From contig SVKH01000002.1 of NCBI GenBank assembly GCA_015068545.1, positions 1-53,479 of the forward strand: a DNA stretch of 53,479 nucleotides. The letters are read 5' to 3'. Source of the stretch: Oscillospiraceae bacterium. GTDB lineage: Bacteria > Bacillota > Clostridia > UBA1381. Under the pieces are notes generated by a model, which was not told where the DNA came from, did no database searches, and was given only the letters and a program-made list of their open reading frames with translations. The translations under genes were made by a program, and so were the position numbers. Shown one piece after another: positions 29,001-36,897 of this stretch. Position 1 is the first letter of the stretch. The number at the start of each line of letters is the position of its first letter.

Positions 29001-30324
29001 TTGAGTTATTGTAAATTGAAAGATCGCCAATGAAGTATCTTTCACCTTCCAGATAGTTGTGCCAAGCGTCTCCGCCTTCACCAACATAGTCTTTCCAGTT
29101 CATTTCAGCCTTTAGAATATCTACGCCTTCTGATCCAACAAACACTGCTTCAGTAGCTGCTTCAACGCCATATGTCTTATCAACAGCTACAGCTTGATAC
29201 ATATATGTTTTTGTTGGGTCAATAACGTCTTCTAATACACCCTCTGGTGCGTCAAAGTACTCTACAACACCGTTGCTGGTTCTTTTTACCTTAAAGTCAA
29301 CGTCAGTATCTGCTGTTTTTTCAAATGTAACAACTACATATTCGTTATCTTGTTCAATATATAGTTCCTGAGGAACAGCCGGATCTACGATTGCAAGATC
29401 TGAGAAAATAACTGTAAAGTCTTTTTGCTTACCGCTATCCTTTCTTGCAACACCCATACCGCCGAACAATCTTAGGTCAAAAGCCATGTTTCTTCTTGTT
29501 TCAAGACCTGCTGCATCAGCATTACCTGCTGCTTCATTAAAGTCAGGTGAATTTACAAGCTTTGAAAGAGGAATCGCAACAGTTTGTCTTCCGCCCTTTG
29601 CTACATCGTAGTAGTCTGTAAGTCTTACTCCAACTACCTTAGTATTGTAGAAATCCTTGAACGGTTGATCTGCACTTCTTGTTGCCGGATATCTTTCCGG
29701 TGTAATAGGGAATGCATTTGTATCTTCTGGTGTTACTTGTGCATTACCTAACATTCTGTGTACAAGTTCTTCAATGTCCCAGTCCATAGGAGCACCCTTA
29801 ATTGCAAGGTATGCGTTATCTGCGTCGCCTGTTACAGATTCGATTGTGAATACTGCATAACCTGTATCCTTGTGTGCGGAAATATCCTTAACACCAAGCC
29901 ATCTGTCTGCAGGGAAGGTGCTTAGTCTTGCACCTTCTGCACCAAGCCAACCTGTGTAGTACTTTGTACCCATAAAGCCCCATGCTTTTCCGTCAGAAGA
30001 AGTAGCAGCTGAGTTGGAATCGATAACGTAGTTACCGTCTTCTGTTGCTGTTGAGCCAGCATCATTGATAGTAAGTCTCATCTTGCCGTCTGAATACGCA
30101 TTTGAGCACCACCATTGTACACCGCCGTCCTTATTGACTACATTAATCGCTGTACCGTCCATAAGAGTTGACCATGGCTCATTTGTTAATGTCCAGTTTT
30201 CCCAGTCGATGTCTTCTTTAACTGCCTTTGTTTCGCCTGCTGCCATGGCTGACATCGGAAGAATAGCTGCAACCATTATGGCAGAAAGTGCTAAAGACAG
30301 CATTTTCTTAAAATTAGTTTTCAT
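26029..30324 (-). CDS. Secreted three-module protein with degenerate SGNH/DUF4886-like C-terminus
   Basis: A 1431-residue secreted protein; the signal peptide ends SAMAAG. It has three copies of a ~280-residue beta-sandwich module plus a fibronectin-III-like unit (starting near 35, 400 and 765). Recurring motifs are GYAVFTI, GDADNAYLAI, KLTDYYDV, GGxQTVxxPLxK and LFxGMGxxxxD. The C-terminal ~200 residues match the layout of SGNH/DUF4886 hydrolases (DEWDYILIQES; DAGKLAVGLQIYESISG), but the usual GNS serine block reads GDN and the terminal DxxH block reads DLND, so catalysis is unlikely. The protein has no SLH domain or other wall anchor. It lies directly downstream of the sugar ABC operon, so a sugar-capture role is plausible but unproven. 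Confidence 0.75.
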   Translation of the reverse strand: MKTNFKKMLSLALSAIMVAAILPMSAMAAGETKAVKEDIDWENWTLTNEPWSTLMDGTAINVVNKDGGVQWWCSNAYSDGKMRLTINDAGSTATEDGNYVIDSNSAATSSDGKAWGFMGTKYYTGWLGAEGARLSTFPADRWLGVKDISAHKDTGYAVFTIESVTGDADNAYLAIKGAPMDWDIEELVHRMLGNAQVTPEDTNAFPITPERYPATRSADQPFKDFYNTKVVGVRLTDYYDVAKGGRQTVAIPLSKLVNSPDFNEAAGNADAAGLETRRNMAFDLRLFGGMGVARKDSGKQKDFTVIFSDLAIVDPAVPQELYIEQDNEYVVVTFEKTADTDVDFKVKRTSNGVVEYFDAPEGVLEDVIDPTKTYMYQAVAVDKTYGVEAATEAVFVGSEGVDILKAEMNWKDYVGEGGDAWHNYLEGERYFIGDLSIYNNSMMQGYDLCAGGNMVAKLDDSNAGTEYKISSQMYNADGVLADVPTVGGLWGYKGMSYNNLKSYTDMTKVPDDVWFGIKDIKEWEKSGYAVFTINSVSGDADNAYLAITTLTDQWQLPTWAWDAQLPITKAAFADKDWNFDHGMILVAGAKLTDYYDVEKGGSQTVAVPLDKLVNNPDFEELKSQSSQQIIDKKSRDDFEYTKAELYLFTGMGIAKRDGAAGKNFQAQVSEMKIVALQDPTNLVATKNSNGSISFTFDTTSDVGVSFKIAKTVDGVTTYLDAPGGACTDSDIDPKKTYTYKAVAYNSEYDIYSAGSEPFVKEAELVSVVRADMDWKNWVDQDQLWFNYLEDETYFYGNVGVYNDYAGGHTYFAGGDMPVGIDDSGAATTKSIATKMYVVNDGNGGDLMDIPNIGGFWGYSGLSYNKMRSMADKSNVPSDVWFGVKSIKSVQDSGYAVFTIDGVTGDADNAYLAITTLPDPSQIPAFALDKDITLPITKEGNEDKSWGGNDEHYVSVVTGVKLTDYYDVATGGEQTVKIPLSEFVEDPEFMEFRSKVVDGITSRIDNEEYMANFVPELHLFTGMGIAKRDSGENKTFAATIKAAKVVGVDAPANLEAAVNEDGSVTVTFDTTMDKDAIFKVKRVCGNETVYFDAQEGTYTDTTREASKTYTYYAVTQNEEYGLEAVSESVVIESESTNYAKLYKGEGESKVETGYVSAGTMSAAFFTTDKAATGYIARYDAEGILLGANLVQVPVNEEKTVSLAGVEATDTVKVMFWADAEPVVDAIVAGEKPLMVLYIGDNDVLEGAEYVDEIAVADGIDVEVRTIATSGATVASYAENFADIKGVVAGDEWDYILIQESINAVMAGTGYVGLADLVSAIEENSTGVIEVVDGWSYSEEKAEGSVDDMYSVLEDTAKHAFTKVCKTADAIYCLYNEGINTWADNGYDLNDAGKLAVGLQIYESISGAVATENTFTPDGVDNAEIIREFVAGC
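27580..29835. repeat. Long intragenic direct repeats encoding the secreted modules
   Basis: DNA-level repeats accompany the protein modules; for example TTGCAAGGTATGCGTTATCT recurs near 27590, 28690 and 29810. Such near-identical stretches could recombine and change module number. Confidence 0.7.
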
Positions 30325-30499
30325 AACTTAATCTCTCCTTATTTATTGTGGATAGGATTTGTCTGCCAAGCTCCACTTTTTCGGCAGACGTTTTGCACGG
30401 CAATATCCGAAACATCGCCGCAAATTCTTTATTTAATAAGGTAGCTGATTTTGGCTATGGATTTTTTGTGTATGAATCGCTTCCTCATTATATATAACA
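30325..30499. other. Gap between ABC operon and 1431-aa gene
   Basis: It contains a GTCTGCC/GGCAGAC inverted repeat (30361-30389) without a T-run on either strand, and on the minus strand a TTGGCA box a short distance before AAGGAGA and the 30324 start. No clear terminator ends the ABC operon, so read-through into the secreted-protein genes is possible. Confidence 0.4.
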
Positions 30500-31345
30500 T
30501 TAACCCTTTACAGCTCCTGCTGACAATCCGGAAATGAAGAATCTGTTTCCGAATGCGTATGCAACAAGCACAGGGAACAAGGCTATAACAGAACCTGCCA
30601 ACATCAAGTTCCATTGAGTAGCTGCTCCGGAGCTGCTTTTCAGTGCCATCAATCCAACTATGAGGGTTTGCTGTGATGGCTGTGAAACGGTAAATATTGT
30701 AGGCATTAGGTATTCATTCCAGGAGCCCTGGAAGGATAACATAGCCACAGTCGCCAAAATAGGCAACAATAGAGGCATGATGATTTTATAGTAAATCTTG
30801 AAGAATGAGCATCCGTCAATCTCCGCAGCCTCATCAAGTTCTTTTGGCAAAGTTTCAACATAACCCTTTACCAAATAAAGTTGCATAGTCTGTACACCGA
30901 ACATCTTTACTATCATAAGCGAAAACAGCGAAGATGTAAGGTTAACAAGGTTTAGTACATCAAACACAGCATAGATGCTGATACCACCTACCTGAATAAA
31001 CATCAGGGAAAGGAAGCAACCGAACACCAACTTCTTTCCACGGAAATTACCACGGGCAAAAACGTATCCTGCCATGGATGCTGTAAGTACTGTCACAACC
31101 ACATTGAATAATGTGTATATTGTGCTGTTTAATACCATTGGTCCAACACGGAAGTTCTCACTGTTCCATGCTGTTATGTAGTTGTCAAAAGTGAATTTTT
31201 TAGGGAACATACTTCCCGGATCTGTCAGAATTTCCATATTCGTCTTAAATGATGCAAATATGGTGTACATTAGCGGCAATACTGCAAAGGCAAGTACTGC
31301 CAGGAGGAATATGTATGTAAAAACTCTTCCAATCGTCTTTTTCAT
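30500..31345 (-). CDS. Carbohydrate ABC transporter permease (MalG/UgpE type)
   Basis: A 281-residue inner-membrane permease with six predicted transmembrane segments. The ATPase-docking EAA loop is clear: ELDEAAEIDGCSFFKIYYKI followed by IMPLL. With the 310-aa permease upstream it would form the heterodimeric pore of a CUT1-type oligosaccharide importer. AGGAGG lies before ATG, 13 bases after the previous gene. No ATP-binding subunit is encoded nearby; in Firmicutes such systems commonly share a distant MsmX-type ATPase. Family secure, sugar unknown. Confidence 0.93.
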   Translation of the reverse strand: MKKTIGRVFTYIFLLAVLAFAVLPLMYTIFASFKTNMEILTDPGSMFPKKFTFDNYITAWNSENFRVGPMVLNSTIYTLFNVVVTVLTASMAGYVFARGNFRGKKLVFGCFLSLMFIQVGGISIYAVFDVLNLVNLTSSLFSLMIVKMFGVQTMQLYLVKGYVETLPKELDEAAEIDGCSFFKIYYKIIMPLLLPILATVAMLSFQGSWNEYLMPTIFTVSQPSQQTLIVGLMALKSSSGAATQWNLMLAGSVIALFPVLVAYAFGNRFFISGLSAGAVKG

Positions 31346-31358
31346 ATCGTGCTTCCTC

Positions 31359-32291
31359 CTAATCCTGCATTTTTTTGTTCAGCCAGTTATATCCAACAGC
31401 TATAAAGGCAAACAAAATAGTTGTTATAATTGACATTGCACAGCCGTATCCAAGGTTTGGAGATGCAACATCTGCAAAGCCCGGTACGAACTTGCCTGTC
31501 AGATATGACATTACAGTATAGGTTTCGCCGAAAGGTCCACCGTTTGTAAGTGCCAGAATGCTTTCGTTTGTGCCAAGAGTTCCTACTATTGACATAAGCA
31601 GAATAATCTTGAAAACTGATACTATCATAGGAAGAGTAATCTTCCAGAACACCGTCCATTGTGAAGCTCCGTCAAGCCTTGCGCACTCGTAGAGTTCCTC
31701 CGGAACATTGGTAAGAGCCGCCATGAAATACATTACGTTTACACCAAATGAGCTCCATGTACTACTTATTACTATAACAGCCATAGCTCCTGCCTTGGTG
31801 GCAAACCAGTTAATTTCCTTGGCTATAATACCGATATCCATAAGGACGTTATTCACATATCCCCAAATAGAGAACATATTAGAGAAGATCAAACCTACTA
31901 CCGCAACAGAAATAATGTTTGGCAGGTAGTACATGGTTCTGAAGAAGTTACTTCCAAAAAGCTTTTTCTGGCTAAGCAACAATGCTATTATCATAGCCAG
32001 CGGAAGCTCTAGCGGCAGCTTACAAAGCGCCAGAAGAAGCGTGTTTCCCCAAACCTTCCAATATGTAAAGTCAGTTGTAAACATTCTGATGAAGTTTTCA
32101 AGTCCGACATAAACCGCCTTACTCTCAACTCCGTTGTAGTTGAAAAACGCCCAGCGGAATGTCCATATGATAGGATATGCCGATAAGGCCAAAAATCCAA
32201 TAATCTGAGTTGCGAGCATGAGGTAGCATGCTCGTTCTTCTTGTATTTGCTTAGAACGTATGCCACCCTTGCTCTGCTTGTTTATGCTCAC
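31359..32291 (-). CDS. Carbohydrate ABC transporter permease (MalF/UgpA type)
   Basis: A 310-residue permease with six predicted membrane spans and the EAA loop ELYECARLDGASQWTVFWKI, followed by TLPMI. It is the partner of the 281-aa permease and follows the binding-protein gene after 18 bases. The N-terminus is short, so it lacks the extra periplasmic loop of enteric MalF. It belongs to the CUT1 family of di- and oligosaccharide importers. The substrate cannot be read from sequence; the neighbouring secreted glycosidases suggest a plant oligosaccharide. Confidence 0.93.
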   Translation of the reverse strand: MSINKQSKGGIRSKQIQEERACYLMLATQIIGFLALSAYPIIWTFRWAFFNYNGVESKAVYVGLENFIRMFTTDFTYWKVWGNTLLLALCKLPLELPLAMIIALLLSQKKLFGSNFFRTMYYLPNIISVAVVGLIFSNMFSIWGYVNNVLMDIGIIAKEINWFATKAGAMAVIVISSTWSSFGVNVMYFMAALTNVPEELYECARLDGASQWTVFWKITLPMIVSVFKIILLMSIVGTLGTNESILALTNGGPFGETYTVMSYLTGKFVPGFADVASPNLGYGCAMSIITTILFAFIAVGYNWLNKKMQD

Positions 32292-32309
32292 TGTGTTCCC
32301 TCCAAAAAA

Positions 32310-33686
32310 TTATCTGGTTGGATCCAACTCCGGAATCATATAATTTTCAATAGGTTTCTTTGTTGAATCATTCTTGTATGCTTCTACAGCCTTATCGAAG
32401 TTTGCTTGGTATTCATCAAGAACTTCCTTTGCTGTCTTTTTGCCGCTCATTGCATCTCTTAGGATAACTACATCTAGACTGTCAAATGCTGTCTTGTCAA
32501 TTTCAGGCTCAACATACCAGTTTGAAGAAATGCTTGTAAGTTTTGCGAAGTCTTCCCAACCCTTCTTAGGATTTTCGATAACTACGTCTTTAACTGTTTC
32601 AAATGAAAGTGGAAGGTCTACGCAATCCTTGTAAGCTTCTTGTACAAACTTATCAGATACGAAGAATTCCAAAATCTTGATTAGCTGTTCGCCGGAAAGG
32701 TGCTTAAGTGCATCTGCGTTCATCATGTATGTGCCGCCAACAGAACCTTCTTGCTTGAATGTTTTGTTTGCATCAAGTACAGGAAGTGGAGCTACACCCC
32801 AGTCGATTTCTGCAGGGAATTGGTCATTAAGTACACCTACGTCAAAGCTGAAGCCGATCTTCATACCAACGCCGCCTGCTGCGAACAATGCTCTTGCTTG
32901 GTCGTTTTCGATAGCTTCGCCACCTGGGTATACAGATCCGTCTTGTTGCATTTGGTAATATGCGTTGATGACTGGTTCAAGAACTGAGAAGTCCCATGTA
33001 CCTGTCTTAGGATCAAAGCCCTTGTGTCCGATAGATGCTCTTGCCGGAGATACGATGTCACTTGATGCCCAGCCACTCCACTTGAATGGAAGGATGATAC
33101 CGTATTCTTTCTTATCTGGATTTGTAAGCTTCTTAGCTACTTCGATCATTTCGTCGTATGTTACAGGAGGCTTAGCTTCGCCGTTTTCATCAACGATACC
33201 TGCTGCCTTGAACATATCCTTGTTGTAGATAAGACCTTGTACTGTGTTTCCGTATGGAAGTGTGTAGGTCTTTCCGTCATATGTATGTGAAAATTCTACA
33301 AGGTCATCCTTGAACTTTTCGATAAGCTCAGGTCCGCCAGGAAGATCTTCGATTGCAATTAGCTTGCCTTCTGGTGCAAGGTTTGAAATGTTTCCTGATG
33401 TGAATAGGTCAGGAGCTGTTCCGTTCGCAAGTGCAAGCTCCAAGTTTTGTACTATTGATCCACCTTCTTTGATCTGATAATCAATGAATACACCAATTTC
33501 CTTACCCTCTGTCTGGTTAAATTCGTTAATCATTCTCTCGTATGTTGCTTTGCTGTGTGCGTTTACTGACCAGAATGTTACTGTTTCTACGCCTTCTCCA
33601 CCGGTCTGCTTTTCGCCGCAGCCTGCAAGCATACTGCCTGCCATGCATGTGCATAGTAGTAATGAAAGTGCTCTTCTAAGTTTCAT
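32310..33686 (-). CDS. Sugar ABC transporter substrate-binding lipoprotein
   Basis: A 458-residue extracellular solute-binding protein of the family-1 sugar type. A lipoprotein signal peptide ends in the lipobox LAGC (Cys23), giving membrane attachment in a Gram-positive cell. The motifs VTFWSVNAHSK near the mature N-terminus, YTLPYGNTVQGLIYNKDMF and GGVGMKIGFSFDVG fit the family. It is the first gene of the importer operon and diverges from the histidine kinase gene. A TATAAT box with a poor -35 lies upstream, preceded by a 24-bp block also found upstream of the 840-aa secreted gene, consistent with activator-dependent transcription. Sugar unknown. Confidence 0.93.
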   Translation of the reverse strand: MKLRRALSLLLCTCMAGSMLAGCGEKQTGGEGVETVTFWSVNAHSKATYERMINEFNQTEGKEIGVFIDYQIKEGGSIVQNLELALANGTAPDLFTSGNISNLAPEGKLIAIEDLPGGPELIEKFKDDLVEFSHTYDGKTYTLPYGNTVQGLIYNKDMFKAAGIVDENGEAKPPVTYDEMIEVAKKLTNPDKKEYGIILPFKWSGWASSDIVSPARASIGHKGFDPKTGTWDFSVLEPVINAYYQMQQDGSVYPGGEAIENDQARALFAAGGVGMKIGFSFDVGVLNDQFPAEIDWGVAPLPVLDANKTFKQEGSVGGTYMMNADALKHLSGEQLIKILEFFVSDKFVQEAYKDCVDLPLSFETVKDVVIENPKKGWEDFAKLTSISSNWYVEPEIDKTAFDSLDVVILRDAMSGKKTAKEVLDEYQANFDKAVEAYKNDSTKKPIENYMIPELDPTR

Positions 33687-33733
33687 AAATAATTCCTTCT
33701 TTCTTTAATTTTTAGTAGAGTACCACTGACTTT

Positions 33734-33739
33734 ATTATA
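33734..33739 (-). promoter_or_regulatory. -10 box of the ABC importer operon
   Basis: TATAAT on the minus strand about 50 bases before the binding-protein start. No good TTGACA lies 16-18 bases upstream, which suggests an activator is needed. Confidence 0.55.
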
Positions 33740-33762
33740 CAACACAAAATACACAAACTTCT

Positions 33763-33786
33763 ATACCCAGTTTTATTCACTTTTTA
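33763..33786 (-). promoter_or_regulatory. 24-bp putative operator, copy 1
   Basis: The plus-strand block beginning ATACCCAGTTTTATTCAC and running 24 bases is identical at 41175-41198. Here it ends 23 bases upstream of the TATAAT of the ABC operon, where an activator would bind. Confidence 0.6.
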
Positions 33787-33858
33787 GTATACTAGGGTTA
33801 AAATTTACATATATTCCCAATTTTTTCATCTTTTCTTGCAATTCTTTATTTTTGGGTA

Positions 33859-33887
33859 TGTACAATTCATTTTATTTGTGTTATAAT
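33859..33887 (+). promoter_or_regulatory. Predicted promoter of the two-component system genes
   Basis: TGTACA and TATAAT are spaced by 17 bases, ending 36 bases before the GTG start of the kinase gene. Confidence 0.5.
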
Positions 33888-33923
33888 GATTTTTGAATTT
33901 TAAAAAAGGAGGTAGGATTTACT

Positions 33924-35387
33924 GTGTATTCGCTTACGGTTGTCGTTGCAGGAACACTACTGTATCTGCTGTTCCTGAAGAAATCTTCCCACTTTTCCGG
34001 GTTTCCGCTGTATATGCTCAGCCTATCGGCTATCGTGGTTTCCTGCCTTATGTACGCATACACCTCCTACGTTTTCCAGTTTCGCTTTCAACTAGATCAA
34101 TACCTGTACTTAAAACTCAGCGGACTAAAGCTACCTATTCGTGTACTTTCCAGATTTTATAACCTGAGCGTAGCATTCTTTATGTTCTCCTCATTTTTGA
34201 CGATAAAAAGACTGCAAAAATATTCCTACCTTAAATCTGCAATCGCAGTATTGTGCATTATTTTATTTGTACAGCTTAACGATATTGATACTGCGAAATA
34301 TGTGCATATCATGGCAAACAGAACAGACAGTACCATAACAAGAACATTTTGGAACGAAATTGCTATGTGCATAAAACTGTACACGGAAATACTGTTCTTG
34401 TATTTTATTTTGTATCCTGTTATAATACTTATAGCAAAATCCGTCAAAAACAGGATTTATTTAAATCGAAGGAATAATCTTTTCCTTTTGGCAATTGTAT
34501 CGGTTATACACGGCTATGCGTTTTTAACGTTGAAAAGCTCATACGCAGGATTATGGTGCTCTCATACAGGAATGAGTAAGATTCCGTCTTCCATGTACCC
34601 TGTCCCCGGAAGCTTCATACTCCCTATATTTTTGGTTTTGATGTTTGTGGCTATCGCGATATTTGCGGTTAAAATAAAGCCAAAGGGATCAATCAAGCTG
34701 CTTACCAGCAGTCAATGGATAGAGCAAAATACATCACTTTCTGATGGTATAGGCATGGCATTCCATACGCACAAAAATGCTCTGCTTGCAATACGGCAAC
34801 ATCTGGAGTTAATCCATATATATATGAACAAGAACGATCAGGACAAAATTTTGGAGCATTTAGACATCAGCCATTCGGTCATCAATAACCAGCTCAATTC
34901 TATACAAAAAACGCTGAAAAACCTGCAAAACAACAAGATTCCCGCAAGGCAGGTAGACCTATCCGAATGTATCCGTGATGCTATTAAAAAGTTCTCCTTT
35001 GACGGATATTTGGAGCTGAACCTTTTAGATGGATGTGTTGTTATGGGAGATAACGATGCGCTTTGCGAAGTATTTTTAAACGCACTTTTTAACGCAGAAT
35101 ATGCGCTGAAAGATAAAGAAGACAAACAAATTAAAGTTAAAATGATTAACGAAGACGACTACATAGAAGTGGACATATGGGATAACGGATGCGGCATTTC
35201 TAAGGAAAACCTTCGCCATGTATTTACACCGTTTTTCTCTACCAAACCCGCCCTTCATTTCGGCGGATTAGGGCTTAGCTCTATCCGTTCAACCATAGGT
35301 GCCCACAGAGGCGATGTTATAATCAAGAGTAAGGAAGACCAGTTCACCGTTATTAAAATGGTGTTCCCGGCATATACCAACATTTAA
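33924..35387 (+). CDS. Membrane sensor histidine kinase
   Basis: A 487-residue sensor kinase. The first ~250 residues contain about seven hydrophobic segments with short loops, so sensing is probably within or near the membrane. The dimerisation/phosphoacceptor region has FHTHKNALLAIRQHLELI, a sensor-kinase H-box with HxHKN spacing. The ATP-binding domain shows the N box (VFLNALFNAEYAL), G1 (DNGCGI), F box (FTPFFSTK) and G2 (GGLGLSS). The start is GTG with an AAAGGAGGT ribosome site about ten bases upstream. It is followed after 15 bases by its response regulator and diverges from the sugar ABC operon, which it probably controls. Confidence 0.92.
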   Translation: MYSLTVVVAGTLLYLLFLKKSSHFSGFPLYMLSLSAIVVSCLMYAYTSYVFQFRFQLDQYLYLKLSGLKLPIRVLSRFYNLSVAFFMFSSFLTIKRLQKYSYLKSAIAVLCIILFVQLNDIDTAKYVHIMANRTDSTITRTFWNEIAMCIKLYTEILFLYFILYPVIILIAKSVKNRIYLNRRNNLFLLAIVSVIHGYAFLTLKSSYAGLWCSHTGMSKIPSSMYPVPGSFILPIFLVLMFVAIAIFAVKIKPKGSIKLLTSSQWIEQNTSLSDGIGMAFHTHKNALLAIRQHLELIHIYMNKNDQDKILEHLDISHSVINNQLNSIQKTLKNLQNNKIPARQVDLSECIRDAIKKFSFDGYLELNLLDGCVVMGDNDALCEVFLNALFNAEYALKDKEDKQIKVKMINEDDYIEVDIWDNGCGISKENLRHVFTPFFSTKPALHFGGLGLSSIRSTIGAHRGDVIIKSKEDQFTVIKMVFPAYTNI

Positions 35388-35402
35388 CAAAGGAGTATTG
35401 TG

Positions 35403-36077
35403 ATGAATCTGATTAAAGTTGCGCTTTGCGACGATTTTAAAGAACTGGTAAAAAGCTACCAAGAGCATCTGGGGCTAGAGCCTGACATCCTTGTAACTGC
35501 TATGTTTTATAGCGGAAAGGAATGTGTAGAGCAATTGGCTTCCGTGGAAGCTGACATACTTCTTCTGGATATTCAGATGGAAACAAAAACAGCCGGCATT
35601 GACATTATTCAGGATGTAAAGGCAATCAATCCGGACATTAAAATCATCATGCTTACAAGCTATAACGATGAAGAGTATATATTCAATGCCTTTACTAACG
35701 GCGCTAACAACTATGTTTTAAAGGATGAGCCTTTTGACGTTATCGTAAAGACCATACGCAGCGTTTATAGTGATGAACTTGTCATCTCAAATCAGATTGC
35801 TACCAGACTTCTTAACAAAGCAAACGAAATACAAGTACAGCAACAGTCACTTCTGTTCCTGTTTAATAAGCTTCACCACCTGACCAAGACCGAATTTGAA
35901 GTGCTGGAAGCTTTGTACACAGGGTTGTCCTATTCGGAAATAGCCAAAATAAGAGTAGTGGAGGACAATACTATACGAAAAATTGCCTCCAACATACTTC
36001 ACAAGTTTGGCGAAAAAAATATGCAGGATTTACTTGCTGCCATAAAGGATACAGGACTTTTCCAATACTTTAAATAA
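35403..36077 (+). CDS. NarL/LuxR-type response regulator
   Basis: A response regulator of 224 residues from this ATG. The receiver domain has the acidic pair in ALCDDF, the phospho-Asp in ILLLDIQME, the Thr in MLTSYND and the Lys in YVLKDEP. The C-terminal LuxR-type helix-turn-helix reads LTKTEFEVLEALYTGLSYSEIA. I prefer ATG at 35403 to the GTG at 35400 because AGGAG is then seven rather than four bases away. It pairs with the kinase just upstream. The shared 24-bp block upstream of the ABC operon and the 840-aa gene is a candidate binding site. A hairpin terminator follows. Confidence 0.92.
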   Translation: MNLIKVALCDDFKELVKSYQEHLGLEPDILVTAMFYSGKECVEQLASVEADILLLDIQMETKTAGIDIIQDVKAINPDIKIIMLTSYNDEEYIFNAFTNGANNYVLKDEPFDVIVKTIRSVYSDELVISNQIATRLLNKANEIQVQQQSLLFLFNKLHHLTKTEFEVLEALYTGLSYSEIAKIRVVEDNTIRKIASNILHKFGEKNMQDLLAAIKDTGLFQYFK

Positions 36078-36087
36078 AAGCAAAACA

Positions 36088-36120
36088 AGGAAATCTCTAA
36101 AAAAGAGGTTTCCTATTTTT
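36088..36120 (+). terminator. Terminator of the two-component system operon
   Basis: AGGAAATCTC and GAGGTTTCCT form a 10-bp stem with one G-U pair, followed by ATTTTT. Confidence 0.85.
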
Positions 36121-36161
36121 ATGCCATTTAGATTTATATATTTACACATTTTTTCACATTT

Positions 36162-36220
36162 AGTGCTACGTCCCCTTTTTGAATATTCATTTTGGGGACG
36201 TAGCGCTTTTTAGATAGATT
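36162..36220. repeat. Palindromic repeat element, copy A
   Basis: AGTGCTACGTCCCC pairs with GGGGACGTAGCGCT (14 bp, one G-U), followed by TTTTTAGATAGATTT. Nearly the same 58 bases recur at 36911-36970. It is terminator-like but lies just after another terminator. Confidence 0.85.
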
Positions 36221-36240
36221 TGCTTTTTTCTTAAAAAACC

Positions 36241-36269
36241 TTGATAAACTCCAGAAAATGTGGTATCAT
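36241..36269 (+). promoter_or_regulatory. Predicted promoter upstream of the 40-aa gene leader
   Basis: TTGATA and TATCAT are spaced by 17 bases. It would produce a leader of nearly 400 bases before the small gene at 36669. Confidence 0.4.
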
Positions 36270-36330
36270 AATACTGCCAAGCAAACTATATACTGTACAG
36301 AAACGAGATGTATTTTTTCTTAGGAATAAA

Positions 36331-36526
36331 TGCGTTTATTTTGCGTACACGAAAAACGGTTTTAGATTTAAGCAATTCCAGAAGACTTGTATGAGTTTGA
36401 TAAAAATGCAAATTCTAAATTTACAGGTCTTTCTACGGGATTATGAAAGTATATTCGTTTTGCGAGTACACAAGTGGTTTTGTATGAATTCATGTCCATG
36501 TGTATGTGCAAATTCTAAATTTATGC
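36331..36526. repeat. Two degenerate ~100-bp tandem units in a long leader
   Basis: The 17-mer TGCAAATTCTAAATTTA occurs at 36407 and again at 36507, exactly 100 bases apart. Each copy is preceded by a TTTTGCG...TACAC...GGTTTT block. A 97-aa ORF crosses both units but has no ribosome site and codes for low-quality sequence, so I read this as non-coding or regulatory. Confidence 0.6.
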
Positions 36527-36602
36527 GTTTTTAGTGTAGATGTATTTATACTATATCTCGTGCTGTATAAATGTTTGTTTGGCGACAATCGGAGTTTGCG
36601 TT

Positions 36603-36636
36603 TTTTATGCGTCGGCTTCGGTTGGCGCATTTTTTA
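36603..36636 (+). terminator. Terminator-like hairpin (possible attenuator) before the 40-aa gene
   Basis: TGCGTCGGC-TTC-GGTTGGCGCA forms a G-U-containing stem followed by TTTTTT, about 35 bases before the ribosome site of the 36669 gene. It could end a short RNA or attenuate the leader. Confidence 0.5.
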
Positions 36637-36668
36637 ATGCAAAAATTTACGAAAGGGGATAAAGCTTA

Positions 36669-36791
36669 ATGGATTACAAAGAATTGTACTATCAGCTATT
36701 CAACGAAATTACAGACGTGATTGAAAAGCTGAAGGAAATCCAGTGCAAAATGGAAGAATTGCACATTAACTCAGATTCTAAGAATGTATAA
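36669..36791 (+). CDS. Small hypothetical protein, 40 aa
   Basis: A gene too short for the ORF track. It has ATG preceded by GAAAGGGG and encodes 40 residues beginning MDYKELYYQLFNEITDVIEK, predicted to be a single charged amphipathic helix. Similar MDYKxLYxxLFNxITD openings occur in small uncharacterised Firmicute proteins, often phage-associated; I recall the pattern but cannot check it. A strong terminator follows at 36858. It is preceded by a leader with repeats and flanked by two copies of a palindromic element. Function unknown. Confidence 0.7.
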   Translation: MDYKELYYQLFNEITDVIEKLKEIQCKMEELHINSDSKNV

Positions 36792-36857
36792 CATCAGCAA
36801 ACCTACCATTTCAATTTAGTGCGTAAAGGATCTCCCACAATTATCCCCTGAGAAAAA

Positions 36858-36881
36858 GCCTGCTTCAATAGCAGGCTTTTT
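36858..36881 (+). terminator. Terminator of the 40-aa gene
   Basis: Perfect GCCTGCT-TCAAT-AGCAGGC stem followed by TTTTT, with AAAAA before it, so it may work in both directions. Confidence 0.92.
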
Positions 36882-36897
36882 CCCTAAAAAAACAAAA

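Noticed and set aside
36241-36534. 97-aa plus-strand ORF
   Set aside because: It starts on the -35 box of a predicted promoter, lacks a ribosome site and crosses tandem repeats with no shared reading-frame logic.
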